Of a stretch of DNA of 41,033 nucleotides, positions 17,001-25,662 are shown in pieces; positions within the stretch are counted from its first letter, which is position 1, and each line of letters opens with the position of its first letter. The stretch spans positions 1 through 41,033 of the forward strand of contig JAFXVZ010000021.1 in NCBI GenBank assembly GCA_017534535.1, in the 5' to 3' direction. This stretch comes from Bacteroidaceae bacterium. Its GTDB lineage: Bacteria; Bacteroidota; Bacteroidia; Bacteroidales; Bacteroidaceae. Under the pieces are notes generated by a model that was not told the origin of the DNA, made no database searches, and worked only from the letters and a program-made list of their open reading frames with translations. The position numbers and the translations under genes are program-made.

Positions 17001-17456
17001 ATGGAAAAGCGATTGTTGTTGATGCTGTCGATGATGATGGCAGGATGCTCTTTGTGTGCTCAGGATTGGACGCAGGCCGACTCTTTACGCTTGGATCAGT
17101 TACTCAAGGCGGATGGGGAAATCAAGCTAAATCCGCATGCGTTGGAAGAACTGAAGGAGAATGGGTTTATGGGAAGTCAGTCGGTAGTTTCAGAGAAGCC
17201 TTGGCTGGAATTCGACTATACCATGCCTAAGCTTAAGTTACCCAAACAGGCGGAGGTCAAGATGGGGTTTGATATCCCCTTTTCTGCTCCACCAGTAAAT
17301 GGTCTAACTTTTACAGGAGATCTAGCATACCATTTAACAAAGTTCTTTACCCGTGAGTATTGGGACTTCCGAAACAAGCGAAATAAGAAAAAGACGTTGG
17401 AAGTTCTGAAAAACTATGACGTAGCATTGCCTGATAGTTTGCAGAGTGAAAAATAA
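17001..17456 (+). CDS. Small secreted protein of the ECF sigma operon (DUF4858-like)
   Basis: 151 aa with a signal peptide (MEKRLLLMLSMMMAGCSLCAQ) then DWTQADSLRLDQLLKADGEIKLNP, a pattern I associate with the Bacteroidota DUF4858 family, though I cannot verify it. The C-terminus is basic (FRNKRNKKKTLEVLKNY). It is the last gene of the ECF operon. The promoter of the next gene uses a TTTG inside its final codons. Confidence 0.72.
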   Translation: MEKRLLLMLSMMMAGCSLCAQDWTQADSLRLDQLLKADGEIKLNPHALEELKENGFMGSQSVVSEKPWLEFDYTMPKLKLPKQAEVKMGFDIPFSAPPVNGLTFTGDLAYHLTKFFTREYWDFRNKRNKKKTLEVLKNYDVALPDSLQSEK

Positions 17457-17468
17457 TTCGTATCTTGC
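17438..17468 (+). promoter_or_regulatory. Promoter of the nitronate monooxygenase-like gene
   Basis: -33 TTTG (17438-17441, within the end of the upstream gene), a 19-base spacer, then a degenerate -7 TATCTTGC (17461-17468). The ATG is at 17496. Confidence 0.5.
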
Positions 17469-17495
17469 GCCCTCAAAACAAAAACAAATAGAATT

Positions 17496-18443
17496 ATGAA
17501 TAGAATAACATCTCTTTTCGGAATAGAACATCCTGTGATTGCAGGAGGTATGGCTTGGTGTAGTGGTTGGCGTTTGGCAGCTGCGGTCAGTAATGCTGGT
17601 GGTTTGGGTCTGATAGGTGCAGGTTCAATGACCCCTGAGTTGCTGAAGGAACATATTGAGAAATGCCAGGCAGCTACGGATAAGCCGTTTGGCGTGAATG
17701 TACCGTTAATGAAGCCTGGTGTGGAGGATATGATGAATATTATCGCTGAGACAGGTGTCAAAGTTGTGTTTACCTCGGCTGGTAGTCCTAAGAAATGGAC
17801 TAGTTGGCTGAAGGAGCGTGGCATCACGGTGGTACATGTGGTGTCTTCTTCTAAGTTTGCCAAGAAATGTGAGGATGCAGGTGTGGATGCTGTGGTAGCT
17901 GAGGGCTTCGAAGCTGGTGGCCACAATGGACGTGAGGAAACTACTACCATGTGTTTGATTCCTGCTGTTCGCAAGGCTACTTCTTTGCCTCTGATTGCTG
18001 CAGGTGGTATAGGCAATGGTCCATCTATGTTGGCTGCATACGCATTGGGTGCTGAGGGGGTGCAGATTGGTACACGCTTTGCACTGACTGTTGAGAGTTC
18101 TGCCAGTGAGGCTTACAAGAATTTCTGTCTGAACTTAGAAGAAGGTGATACGATGCTGATTTTGAAAAAACTCTCGCCTACACGTATGGCTAAGAATCCA
18201 TATCGTGAACAGCTCGATAAAGCTGAGGCTGCTGGTGCTACGGCAGAACAATTACTTGAGATCATTGGTGCAGGCCGTAATCGCATGGGCATCTTTGAGG
18301 GTGACCTTGAGAATGGAGAGGTTGAAATCGGTCAGAATGCTTCGCAGTTCAAAGGCAAGGGAATACAGACGGTGGCTGAGGTAATGGCTGAAATGCTGGC
18401 TGAGTATCAGGAAGCCAAAGACAAACTGATAGCTTTGGCATAA
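17496..18443 (+). CDS. Nitronate monooxygenase / FabK-like FMN oxidoreductase
   Basis: 315 aa TIM-barrel flavoprotein of the 2-nitropropane dioxygenase/FabK family. Seen: PVIAGGMAWCSGWRLAAAVS near the N-terminus, SNAGGLGLIGAGSM, VAEGFEAGGHNGREETTT (the His of GGHNG is the conserved active-site position), LIAAGGIGNG and GVQIGTRFALTVES for phosphate binding. Members either oxidise nitronates or reduce enoyl-ACP. Nothing nearby points to fatty-acid synthesis, so the more general nitronate-monooxygenase name is safer. It is convergent with the next gene across a shared hairpin. Confidence 0.86.
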   Translation: MNRITSLFGIEHPVIAGGMAWCSGWRLAAAVSNAGGLGLIGAGSMTPELLKEHIEKCQAATDKPFGVNVPLMKPGVEDMMNIIAETGVKVVFTSAGSPKKWTSWLKERGITVVHVVSSSKFAKKCEDAGVDAVVAEGFEAGGHNGREETTTMCLIPAVRKATSLPLIAAGGIGNGPSMLAAYALGAEGVQIGTRFALTVESSASEAYKNFCLNLEEGDTMLILKKLSPTRMAKNPYREQLDKAEAAGATAEQLLEIIGAGRNRMGIFEGDLENGEVEIGQNASQFKGKGIQTVAEVMAEMLAEYQEAKDKLIALA

Positions 18444-18479
18444 TCATATTACTATTGTCTCATACTACACATTACTAAC

Positions 18480-18516
18480 GTTTAGGGTTAGACGATACTA
18501 ATGTCTAATCCTAAAC
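18480..18516. terminator. Bidirectional hairpin between convergent genes
   Basis: Arms GTTTAGGGTTAGAC (18480-18493) and GTCTAATCCTAAAC (18503-18516) pair over 14 bp with one wobble. The TAG stop of the minus-strand gene (18513-18511) lies inside the right arm. Confidence 0.75.
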
Positions 18517-19149
18517 ATTTGTATTCTTTCTTTTCAATAATTTGCTGAGGCGCAGTTCAATTAATGAATAGGGGGAGTAGCCTTCTGTAAGAACGTCCAT
18601 TTCTCCATTCTCTTCATAGATTAGGGTGGGGTAATGCTCAGCATATTTCTCAGCAAAGAGGAAAGCCTGACGAGTGTGTTCTTGTGCTTCGTCGGATGAG
18701 AAATGCTGGAAGAACGTTTGCTTGTCAATTCCCAATCTCTCGCAAATATCCAAATAAACTGTTCGCTCATTCAAATCTTTACCCTCATGAAAACGGGCAT
18801 TGAGTACTTCGTGTGCAAAGTGCAGGGTCAGTTGGGGTGTGGTAAGTCTGCAAGCTATAATGGCCCGACTGGGTATCTCGCTATCAAGCACCATCTCTTT
18901 TTCCTGTAAAGATGACTCGTAGGCCTTCCCAAAAAGTTTGCCTGTCTCTTTGGCGATGGTGGCATTACTACGTTTGATGGCAAAAGCGTTCTCTGGCGTT
19001 TGCTTCTGAACAAATTCACCAGCCAACATACCAGCAGGAATCACTTCAAAAGGCAACTTACCCTCTAAGGCATTGAACAACTGCATAATGTGGTCGCTGG
19101 TACCATAGCACCATTTGCAGTAGGGGTCCATGATGTAGAGAATTCTCAT
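18511..19149 (-). CDS. DsbA-family oxidoreductase, FrnE/ClpXP-adaptor-like
   Basis: 212 aa thioredoxin-fold protein without a signal peptide, starting MRILYIMDPYCKWCYG. The redox motif is Cys11-Lys-Trp-Cys14, and the thioredoxin-fold cis-proline loop is YPTLIYEENG near residue 175. The helical insertion (about 60-150) and lack of an export signal fit the cytoplasmic FrnE-like branch of the DsbA family rather than periplasmic DsbA. The substrate is unknown. It stands alone, convergent with the flavin oxidoreductase and upstream of galK on the same strand. Confidence 0.85.
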   Translation of the reverse strand: MRILYIMDPYCKWCYGTSDHIMQLFNALEGKLPFEVIPAGMLAGEFVQKQTPENAFAIKRSNATIAKETGKLFGKAYESSLQEKEMVLDSEIPSRAIIACRLTTPQLTLHFAHEVLNARFHEGKDLNERTVYLDICERLGIDKQTFFQHFSSDEAQEHTRQAFLFAEKYAEHYPTLIYEENGEMDVLTEGYSPYSLIELRLSKLLKRKNTNV

Positions 19150-19214
19150 ATTATCAGAAATAGGATATAGGAGGAGAGGATAGAAAAGGAGTAGTTCGTA
19201 AAGGATATTTCTTT

Positions 19215-19235
19215 ACTCCCTACTCCTTATTCCTT
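19215..19235. repeat. Heptanucleotide repeat (ACTCCTT type, 3 units)
   Basis: ACTCCCT, ACTCCTT and ATTCCTT follow one another just after the galK stop. This is another member of the degenerate 7-bp junction repeats. Confidence 0.55.
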
Positions 19236-19246
19236 ATGAAAATACG

Positions 19247-20401
19247 TTAGTCTAATCTACGTGCACCGTCGCCGATGACTACATCGTAAATCTTGCAGCG
19301 TTTGCCAAACACTTCAAAGTAGCGTTTGCGTACTTCGCTCACGAAAGTGCTGTAGAGCTCTTCCTTAACGAGGTTGATGGTGCAGCCACCAAAGCCACCA
19401 CCCATCACGCGTGAACCAGTTACTCCACAATCGAAAGCTACATCATTGAGGAAGTCGAGCTCATCGCAGCTTACCTCATACAACTTGCTCATACCTTGAT
19501 GTGTTTCGTACATCTTCTGGCCAACGGTTTCGTAATCGCCTTGTTCCAAAGCGTCGCAAACATCCAACACGCGTTGTATTTCTTCGATAACATATTCAGC
19601 ACGCATGTAGTCTTCTTCAGAAACCACATCCTTCACTTCTGCCAACATTTCTGGTGTCACATCACGCAGGAACTCCACTTCAGGATGAGTCTTCTTCAGT
19701 TCAGCCACCACGTTCTCGCAACTCTCACGGCGTTTGTTGTATGCCGATGAAGCCAGCTCATGTTTCACTACGCTATCAACCAATACCAGCTTATAGCCCT
19801 GAGGGTTGAATGGATAATACTTGTATTCCATTGAACGGCAATCCAGACGCATCAAGCTGCCTTTCTTGCCGAAGACAGAAGCGAACTGGTCCATGATACC
19901 GCATTTCACACCACAATAGTTGTGCTCGGTAGCTTGACCAACCTTTGCCAGCTCGAATTTGTCAATCTTGTTGTCGCCAAAGAGATCATTGAGCGCAAAT
20001 GCATAAGTGCTTTCCAAAGCAGCGGATGATGACATTCCTGCACCGAGAGGCACGTCGCCTGCAAATGCTGTGTTGAAGCCTTTTACCTCAACCCCTCGCT
20101 TGATCATTTCACGGCAAACACCGAAAATATATCTCGCCCAAGAAGTTCTTGGAGCATCCTCTTCGTTCAATCCGAACTCTACATAGTCCTTCATGTCGAT
20201 AGAGTATGCCTTCACCTTGTCGGTACCGTTAGGCCTAATCTCAGCCATGATACCTTTGTCAACCGCTCCAGGAAATACAAAGCCACCATTGTAGTCGGTG
20301 TGCTCACCTATCAGATTAACACGACCTGGTGAGGTATAAACGGCTCCTGTCAGTCCATCGAAATGCTTGATGAAGCGACTTCTAACGTATTCTATTTCCA
20401 T
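19247..20401 (-). CDS. galK: Galactokinase
   Basis: 384 aa GHMP kinase that phosphorylates galactose to galactose-1-phosphate in the Leloir pathway. Signature GRVNLIGEHTDYNGGFVFP near residue 26-44, the ATP-binding GAGMSSSAALE loop (about 120-131), YCGVKCGIMDQFAS and the C-terminal MGGGFGGCTINL motif. It is the last gene of galM-permease-galK. The 115-base gap from the permease is filled by inverted 7-bp repeat arrays, which may form an internal structure in the operon mRNA. Confidence 0.97.
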   Translation of the reverse strand: MEIEYVRSRFIKHFDGLTGAVYTSPGRVNLIGEHTDYNGGFVFPGAVDKGIMAEIRPNGTDKVKAYSIDMKDYVEFGLNEEDAPRTSWARYIFGVCREMIKRGVEVKGFNTAFAGDVPLGAGMSSSAALESTYAFALNDLFGDNKIDKFELAKVGQATEHNYCGVKCGIMDQFASVFGKKGSLMRLDCRSMEYKYYPFNPQGYKLVLVDSVVKHELASSAYNKRRESCENVVAELKKTHPEVEFLRDVTPEMLAEVKDVVSEEDYMRAEYVIEEIQRVLDVCDALEQGDYETVGQKMYETHQGMSKLYEVSCDELDFLNDVAFDCGVTGSRVMGGGFGGCTINLVKEELYSTFVSEVRKRYFEVFGKRCKIYDVVIGDGARRLD

Positions 20402-20415
20402 GGTTCTAAAAACTT

Positions 20416-20518
20416 AATTAATAATGGAGAATGAATAATGAATAATTATCTTTTATGACTTAGTCAGTTACTCATTCTCCACTCTCCATTATTCATTATT
20501 AATTATTCATTATTAATT
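20416..20518. repeat. Inverted pair of heptanucleotide arrays between galK and the permease gene
   Basis: Left array 20416-20450: AATTAAT, AATGGAG, AATGAAT, AATGAAT, AATTATC. Right array 20470-20518: ACTCATT, CTCCACT, CTCCATT, ATTCATT, ATTAATT, ATTCATT, ATTAATT. The two are largely complementary and could form a long hairpin in the gal mRNA. The right array abuts the TAA stop of the permease (20519-20517). Confidence 0.7.
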
Positions 20519-21842
20519 AATCAACCTTGATGTCCTTGTTCACGTTCTTGCTACCGATCAGTGCGTAGAAGATCATGTAAGCCAGAACAGCTACAACGAT
20601 AAAGTAGCTTACACGCAGTGAACCAATGGTATCGCTCACGATTGAGTTCTGGATCAGAGGCAGGATACCGCCACCAACCACCATCATCATGAAGATACCA
20701 GATGCTTTCTCTGTATATTTGCCCAGACCTTCAGTTGCCAGGTTGAAGATGCAACCCCACATGATTGAGGTGCAAAGACCCATCAGTACCAAGAATACGG
20801 TGAACAGAGGCACATTGTTTACTGCAAAAGTACCGTTGCTAAAACCTACCATTGAAACGCCGGTAGCTTCAGGAACGAACATAGAAATCAGTACCAATAC
20901 AATACCAACGCAAGAAACGGTAAGCAACTGAGTGCGGCTTGAAATTTTGCCAGAAATGAAACCTGAAGTCAGACGACCAACCAGCATCAGCAGCCAGTAC
21001 AGACCAGTCATACCACCAATGATGGCAGCAGCATTAGCAGCATTGCCAGCATCAAATGCGCTGAAGTTCTCAGCCTTGCTCAAGAAGTTACCGAAAGTGT
21101 TAGGGATACCAACTTCCATACCTACATAGCAGAAAATGGCTACTGCACCAAGGATGAAATGACGGAAGCTCCAAGGGCTGTGAGGATCCTTTACAGCAGC
21201 AACTTCGACTTTTTGCTGACGTGGTTCCTGAATATTAGCCAAATAGATTACGATGAAAGCAACTACGAAGATGGCGATTGCTCCAAACAACATTGGGCTT
21301 ACGTCAGTAATCTTTGTGCTCTTGGTAATTGAACCAACATATGCACCTACCATGATAGGAGCGATTGTTCCTGCAAAAGAGTTGCAAGCACCACCCAACT
21401 GAAGGAGCTGGTTACCCTTGGTACCACCACCACCGATGAGGTTCAACATAGGGTTCACCACGGTGTTCAGCATACAAACGCACAGACCGCAAACGAATGC
21501 ACCCAACAGATAGATGCTGAAGCCTGTTACACCTGCGCTGAAACCAGAAGCATACTGAATCAACAAACCAACGATACCTACTGCAATAGCAATCAACGCT
21601 GTCTTCTTGTAACCAACCTTGGTCAGCATGTTACCAGCTGGAATACCCATGAACAGGTAAGCCAGGAAGTTCATGAAGTTACCCATGAATCCCAGTGCAG
21701 GGTTGTTGCCCACTGCATCGTCCATTGTCCAAATGTTACCTACAGGCGCAGCCATGTTGGTTACGAAAGCAATCATCGCGAAGAGGAAGAACATGGTAAT
21801 GATGGCTACCATGCTACCGCTTTTTTTCTGTTCTTGTGACAT
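20517..21842 (-). CDS. MFS sugar permease of the FucP/glucose-galactose type
   Basis: 441 aa with about 12 membrane helices. The segment GNQLLQLGGACNSFAGTIAPIMVG and the early AFVTNMAAPVGN fit the FucP/GluP-type H+-coupled sugar symporter branch of the major facilitator superfamily. It lies between galM (48 bases upstream) and galK in one operon, so D-galactose or glucose is the likely substrate. It carries no signal peptide and needs none. Confidence 0.88.
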   Translation of the reverse strand: MSQEQKKSGSMVAIITMFFLFAMIAFVTNMAAPVGNIWTMDDAVGNNPALGFMGNFMNFLAYLFMGIPAGNMLTKVGYKKTALIAIAVGIVGLLIQYASGFSAGVTGFSIYLLGAFVCGLCVCMLNTVVNPMLNLIGGGGTKGNQLLQLGGACNSFAGTIAPIMVGAYVGSITKSTKITDVSPMLFGAIAIFVVAFIVIYLANIQEPRQQKVEVAAVKDPHSPWSFRHFILGAVAIFCYVGMEVGIPNTFGNFLSKAENFSAFDAGNAANAAAIIGGMTGLYWLLMLVGRLTSGFISGKISSRTQLLTVSCVGIVLVLISMFVPEATGVSMVGFSNGTFAVNNVPLFTVFLVLMGLCTSIMWGCIFNLATEGLGKYTEKASGIFMMMVVGGGILPLIQNSIVSDTIGSLRVSYFIVVAVLAYMIFYALIGSKNVNKDIKVD

Positions 21843-21889
21843 AGTTCTTTAAATTTTTAAGTTATTAATATTGTTAATTATATCCTTTT

Positions 21890-22987
21890 TCAATCTATTA
21901 CATCAAATACATAAGCCGTAGTTTGATAGTATGTTTCCTTGGGCCTAAGCCTGGTAGAGGGGAAATACGGTCTGTTTGGTGAATCTGGGAAGTGCTGAGC
22001 CTCAAAGCAGATGGCACTACGAGCTGGGAAGGTGGCACCATGTGCTCCCTCGAAACCATTCAGCCAGTTGCCGGTATATAGTTGCACACCAGGCTCAGTG
22101 GTAAACACCATCATGCGTCGTCCACTCACAGGGTCTGTGCAGGTAGCAGCCTCGGCAAACTCTTCTATCTCATTTTTGTTCAGTACATAGCAATGGTCGT
22201 AGCCCGTACCATGTTTCAGCTGCTCGAAAGGCTCGTTAATGCGTTCACCTACACTATGAGGTGTACGGAAATCCATAGGAGTGCCTTCAACTTTCAGAAT
22301 CTCGCCTGTTGGAACAGAGTTCTCGTCAATAGGCAGATAAAAATCAGCATTGATGGTTACCACATGATCCAAAATAGTAGGAGTTGGATTGTTGATTCCA
22401 TGCAAATTGAAAAAACCATGATTCGTCAGGTTTAGCACGGTTGGCTGGTCTGTAGTGGCTTTGTAAGTAATGTACAAGCCGTTGTGATTGTCGGCCAGCT
22501 CATACATCATATCTATAGTCAGGTTGCCGGGGAAGCCTTCTTCTCCGTTAGCTGACACATATTTGAACATGATTTTTCTGTTAGTAACTTTCACTACATC
22601 CCAAACACGGGTGTGGAATCCTGTAGGACCACCATGTAGGGTGTAGGCGCCTCGGGAGAGGTCTAGTTGGTAGTCTTCGAGCCCTAAAACGAAATGTCCG
22701 TTGGCAATGCGGTTGCCATAACGACCGATGGTGGTTCCCAAGAAAGGCTCCGGACTGTCGATAACATGCTGAATAGAATCATGGCTTTGCACCACATTGG
22801 CATAAATGCCCTCTTTATCGGGTACCATAATGGAGAGTATCGCGCAACCGTAGTTGGTCACCGCTACCTCCATACCTAAGGGATTCTTGAGTATGTACAG
22901 GTCTGTTTCTTTGTCCTGCACGGTGGCTTGAAAGTCTTCCCGTCTCAAGCCGGAACGGTTATTTTCATCAAAAATAGTGCTCGTCAT
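21890..22987 (-). CDS. galM: Aldose 1-epimerase (mutarotase)
   Basis: 365 aa, interconverting alpha and beta anomers of galactose/glucose ahead of galactokinase. Active-site marks: GRYGNRIANG, LTNHGFFNLHG (catalytic His), TGYDHCYVL, TTEPGVQLYTGNW and the catalytic Glu in CFEAQHFPDSPN. It is the first gene of the gal operon. It lacks a signal peptide, so it acts in the cytoplasm. Confidence 0.96.
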   Translation of the reverse strand: MTSTIFDENNRSGLRREDFQATVQDKETDLYILKNPLGMEVAVTNYGCAILSIMVPDKEGIYANVVQSHDSIQHVIDSPEPFLGTTIGRYGNRIANGHFVLGLEDYQLDLSRGAYTLHGGPTGFHTRVWDVVKVTNRKIMFKYVSANGEEGFPGNLTIDMMYELADNHNGLYITYKATTDQPTVLNLTNHGFFNLHGINNPTPTILDHVVTINADFYLPIDENSVPTGEILKVEGTPMDFRTPHSVGERINEPFEQLKHGTGYDHCYVLNKNEIEEFAEAATCTDPVSGRRMMVFTTEPGVQLYTGNWLNGFEGAHGATFPARSAICFEAQHFPDSPNRPYFPSTRLRPKETYYQTTAYVFDVID

Positions 22988-23011
22988 AGTGCGCCTAATT
23001 TAATTATTATG

Positions 23012-23043
23012 CAAATAAAGCCATTTTCTTTTATACTAACAAA
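23012..23043 (-). promoter_or_regulatory. gal operon promoter
   Basis: Minus strand: -33 TTTG (23043-23040), a 20-base spacer, then TTTATTTG (23019-23012), one base off the TAnnTTTG -7. The leader to the galM ATG is about 20 bases. Confidence 0.55.
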
Positions 23044-23062
23044 TATTGTCTGAACTTTTTGT

Positions 23063-23070
23063 TATCTTTG
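23063..23070 (+). promoter_or_regulatory. manA -7 element
   Basis: TATCTTTG at 23063-23070, 31 bases before the manA ATG. No TTTG lies at the expected -33 position, so activation may be needed. Confidence 0.45.
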
Positions 23071-23101
23071 TGCCCTAAAACAACAAACTATTAGGATTAA
23101 G

Positions 23102-24073
23102 ATGATGTATCCACTGAAATTTACCCCCATTCTGAAGCAAACCATCTGGGGTGGGGATAGGATAAATAAGTTGAAACGAATCACCGAAGGTATGCCCTCT
23201 GTGGGAGAAAGCTGGGAAATCTCTGCCGTTGAAGGAGCGGAGTCTGTAGTGGTCAATGGAGTTTACCAAGGTTATACCTTGTCACGTTTGGTGAAACTCT
23301 TAAAAGAAGATTTGGTGGGAGCAGACAATTATGCTCGCTTCGGAGGCAAGTTCCCTTTGTTGGTAAAGTTCATTGATGCACACGATGACCTTTCTGTGCA
23401 GGTACATCCTGACGATGCCTTGGCAATGGAACGTCATCATTCTTTGGGTAAGACAGAGATGTGGTATGTGTTGGGGGCTGACGAGGATGCTAAACTCATT
23501 GCTGGTTTTTCTCGCAAGATCAATCCCAAGGAATATCGTGAGATGGTGGCTGACGGCTCATTCACTGAGGCCTTGCAGTCCTATCAGGTAAAAGAAGGAG
23601 ATGTGTATTACATTCCAGCTGGTAGGGTTCATAGCTTGGGCAAAGGTACTATGGTGGCAGAGGTGCAAGAAACCTCTGATGTCACCTATCGCATATTTGA
23701 TTATAATCGCAAGGATAAAGATGGCCATACCCGTACGCTGCATGTGGCTCAAGCTGCCGATGCCATCGACTTTGAAGATATTGCAGGTGAAGCGAAGATT
23801 GATTATCAACTCATTGATAACGAGCCTGTAGAAGTAGTGTCATCTCCAAAGTTTACCACCTCTGTTTATCATTTGACAGAAGCCATCGAATGTGATTATA
23901 CAGACCTCGATTCTTTCGTGATTCTGATTTGCACTTCAGGCGCTTGTCAGGTTGTGGATGGTGGTACTGTTGAAACTATCTTAGCAGGTGAAACCCTTCT
24001 ATTGGCAGCATCTACCAAAGAGATAAAGTTGGCGCCAGATGGCGAAGCAACCTTATTAGAAGTATATACTTGA
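23102..24073 (+). CDS. manA: Mannose-6-phosphate isomerase, class I
   Basis: 323 aa cupin enzyme interconverting mannose-6-P and fructose-6-P. Zinc-site motifs: VQVHPDDALAMERH (Gln and His ligands), GKTEMWYVL (Glu ligand) and YYIPAGRVHSLGKGT. The N-terminus LKFTPILKQTIWGGDRI is typical of the short bacterial form. Translation may begin at 23102 or at the next ATG (23105). It is divergent from the gal operon, giving a small hexose-utilisation cluster, and convergent with gdhA. Confidence 0.95.
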   Translation: MMYPLKFTPILKQTIWGGDRINKLKRITEGMPSVGESWEISAVEGAESVVVNGVYQGYTLSRLVKLLKEDLVGADNYARFGGKFPLLVKFIDAHDDLSVQVHPDDALAMERHHSLGKTEMWYVLGADEDAKLIAGFSRKINPKEYREMVADGSFTEALQSYQVKEGDVYYIPAGRVHSLGKGTMVAEVQETSDVTYRIFDYNRKDKDGHTRTLHVAQAADAIDFEDIAGEAKIDYQLIDNEPVEVVSSPKFTTSVYHLTEAIECDYTDLDSFVILICTSGACQVVDGGTVETILAGETLLLAASTKEIKLAPDGEATLLEVYT

Positions 24074-24088
24074 GAAAGTCATTTTTCA

Positions 24089-24124
24089 ATATAAAAGGCG
24101 ACTCATTCGAGCCGCCTTTTATAT
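24089..24124. terminator. Bidirectional terminator between manA and gdhA
   Basis: A 12-bp perfect stem (24089-24100 with 24113-24124), extended by CTC/GAG inside. A-rich and T-rich flanks allow termination from both convergent genes. Confidence 0.85.
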
Positions 24125-24146
24125 CGCTGATTACTAATCAACCTTT

Positions 24147-25484
24147 TTACACAATACCTTGTGCCATCATAGCCTTGGCAACCTTCATGAAGCCGGCAAT
24201 ATTAGCACCCTTCACGTAGTTGATGTAACCATCAGGCTCTGTACCATACTTCACACAAGCAGCGTGGATAGACTCCATGATCCAGTGCAGCTTAGCATCT
24301 ACTTCTTCAGCGCTCCAAGCCAAGTGCTGTGCATTCTGAGTCATTTCCAAACCAGATACTGAAACACCACCAGCATTAGAAGCCTTACCTGGAGTGTAGA
24401 GAATCTTAGCATCCTGGAATACCTTTACAGCTTCAGGAGTAGAAGGCATGTTTGCACCCTCGGAAACAGCAATCACACCATTGGCAATCAGCTTGCGTGC
24501 ATCATCGCCGTTAATTTCGTTCTGCGTAGCGCAAGGAGTAGCGATGTCGGCCTTCTCACCCCAAGGACGAGCACCTGGCACATACTTAACACCTGGATAC
24601 TGCTCTGCATATTCGCGGATACGTCCACGATACAGGTTCTTCAGCTCCATGATGTAATCCAGCTTCTCACGGTCAATACCATCTGGGTCATAAACATAAC
24701 CGTCAGAGTCGCTCATTGTCATAACCTTACCACCCAACTGCAGAATCTTCTCAGCGGTGTACTGAGCCACGTTACTTGAACCAGAAACCAAAACCTTCTT
24801 ACCTTCCAAAGTTTCGCCACGAGTCTTCAGCATCTCAACCAAGAAGTAAATGTTACCATAACCAGTAGCCTCAGGGCGAACCAGTGAGCCACCGAACTCC
24901 AAACCCTTGCCGGTGAATGTGCCGCTGAAATCACGGGTAAGCTTCTTGTACATACCGAACATAAAACCTACCTCACGGCCACCAACACCGATGTCACCAG
25001 CTGGTACATCCAATTCAGGACCTACATGGCGATGCAGCTCCAGCATGAAAGCCTGGCAGAAACGCATCACCTCAGCGGCTGACTTGCCACGTGGTGAGAA
25101 GTCGGAACCACCCTTGGCACCACCCATAGGCAGGGTAGTGAGTGAGTTCTTGAAAGTCTGCTCGAAAGCCAGGAACTTCAGGATAGACTGGTTTACAGAA
25201 GCGTGGAAACGGATACCGCCTTTGTACGGGCCAATGGCGTTGTTGTGTTGGATGCGGTAGCCCATGTTGGTTTGTACCTTACCTTGGTCATCTACCCAAG
25301 TTACGCGGAAAGAGTTGATGCGATCTGGAATACACAGACGCTCAATCAGGTTGGCTGCCTCAAACTCTGGATGTTTGTTGTACTCGTCTTCAATACTGTT
25401 TAATACCTCAGAAACTGCCTGAATGTACTCTGGTTCATTGGGGAACCTACGATTCAGATCTTCTAATACCTTTGCTACTTTCAT
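24147..25484 (-). CDS. gdhA: NADP-type glutamate dehydrogenase
   Basis: 445 aa, the hexameric small-type GDH that aminates 2-oxoglutarate. Marks: NAIGPYKGGIRFH with TLPMGGAKGGSDFSPRGKS (substrate Lys residues), PAGDIGVGGREVGFMFG, the Rossmann stretch VLVSGSSNVAQYTAEK followed by a Ser-Asp at the cofactor site (MSDSDGYV), and ATPCATQNEING. Monocistronic: promoter at 25563-25593, terminator at 24089-24124. Length and motifs favour the NADP-dependent biosynthetic form. Confidence 0.96.
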   Translation of the reverse strand: MKVAKVLEDLNRRFPNEPEYIQAVSEVLNSIEDEYNKHPEFEAANLIERLCIPDRINSFRVTWVDDQGKVQTNMGYRIQHNNAIGPYKGGIRFHASVNQSILKFLAFEQTFKNSLTTLPMGGAKGGSDFSPRGKSAAEVMRFCQAFMLELHRHVGPELDVPAGDIGVGGREVGFMFGMYKKLTRDFSGTFTGKGLEFGGSLVRPEATGYGNIYFLVEMLKTRGETLEGKKVLVSGSSNVAQYTAEKILQLGGKVMTMSDSDGYVYDPDGIDREKLDYIMELKNLYRGRIREYAEQYPGVKYVPGARPWGEKADIATPCATQNEINGDDARKLIANGVIAVSEGANMPSTPEAVKVFQDAKILYTPGKASNAGGVSVSGLEMTQNAQHLAWSAEEVDAKLHWIMESIHAACVKYGTEPDGYINYVKGANIAGFMKVAKAMMAQGIV

Positions 25485-25562
25485 ATTCTTTTGTTTTTAG
25501 TTTGTAAATTCACTTTATCCGATAATTACCATTTGTTAGGTGTCAACCATTAATTGACGCTG

Positions 25563-25593
25563 CAAATGTATAGATAAAAATGGAAACTGCAAA
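25563..25593 (-). promoter_or_regulatory. gdhA promoter
   Basis: Minus strand: -33 TTTG (25593-25590), a 19-base spacer, then -7 TACATTTG (25570-25563). The leader to the ATG is about 75 bases and holds a small GTCAA/TTGAC inverted repeat near 25543-25559. Confidence 0.7.
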
Positions 25594-25662
25594 CAAAAAA
25601 TCAAAAAAAATAACGAAAACAATGAAAAAAGTTTGCTTTTGAATGAAAAACGGATAAAAATG

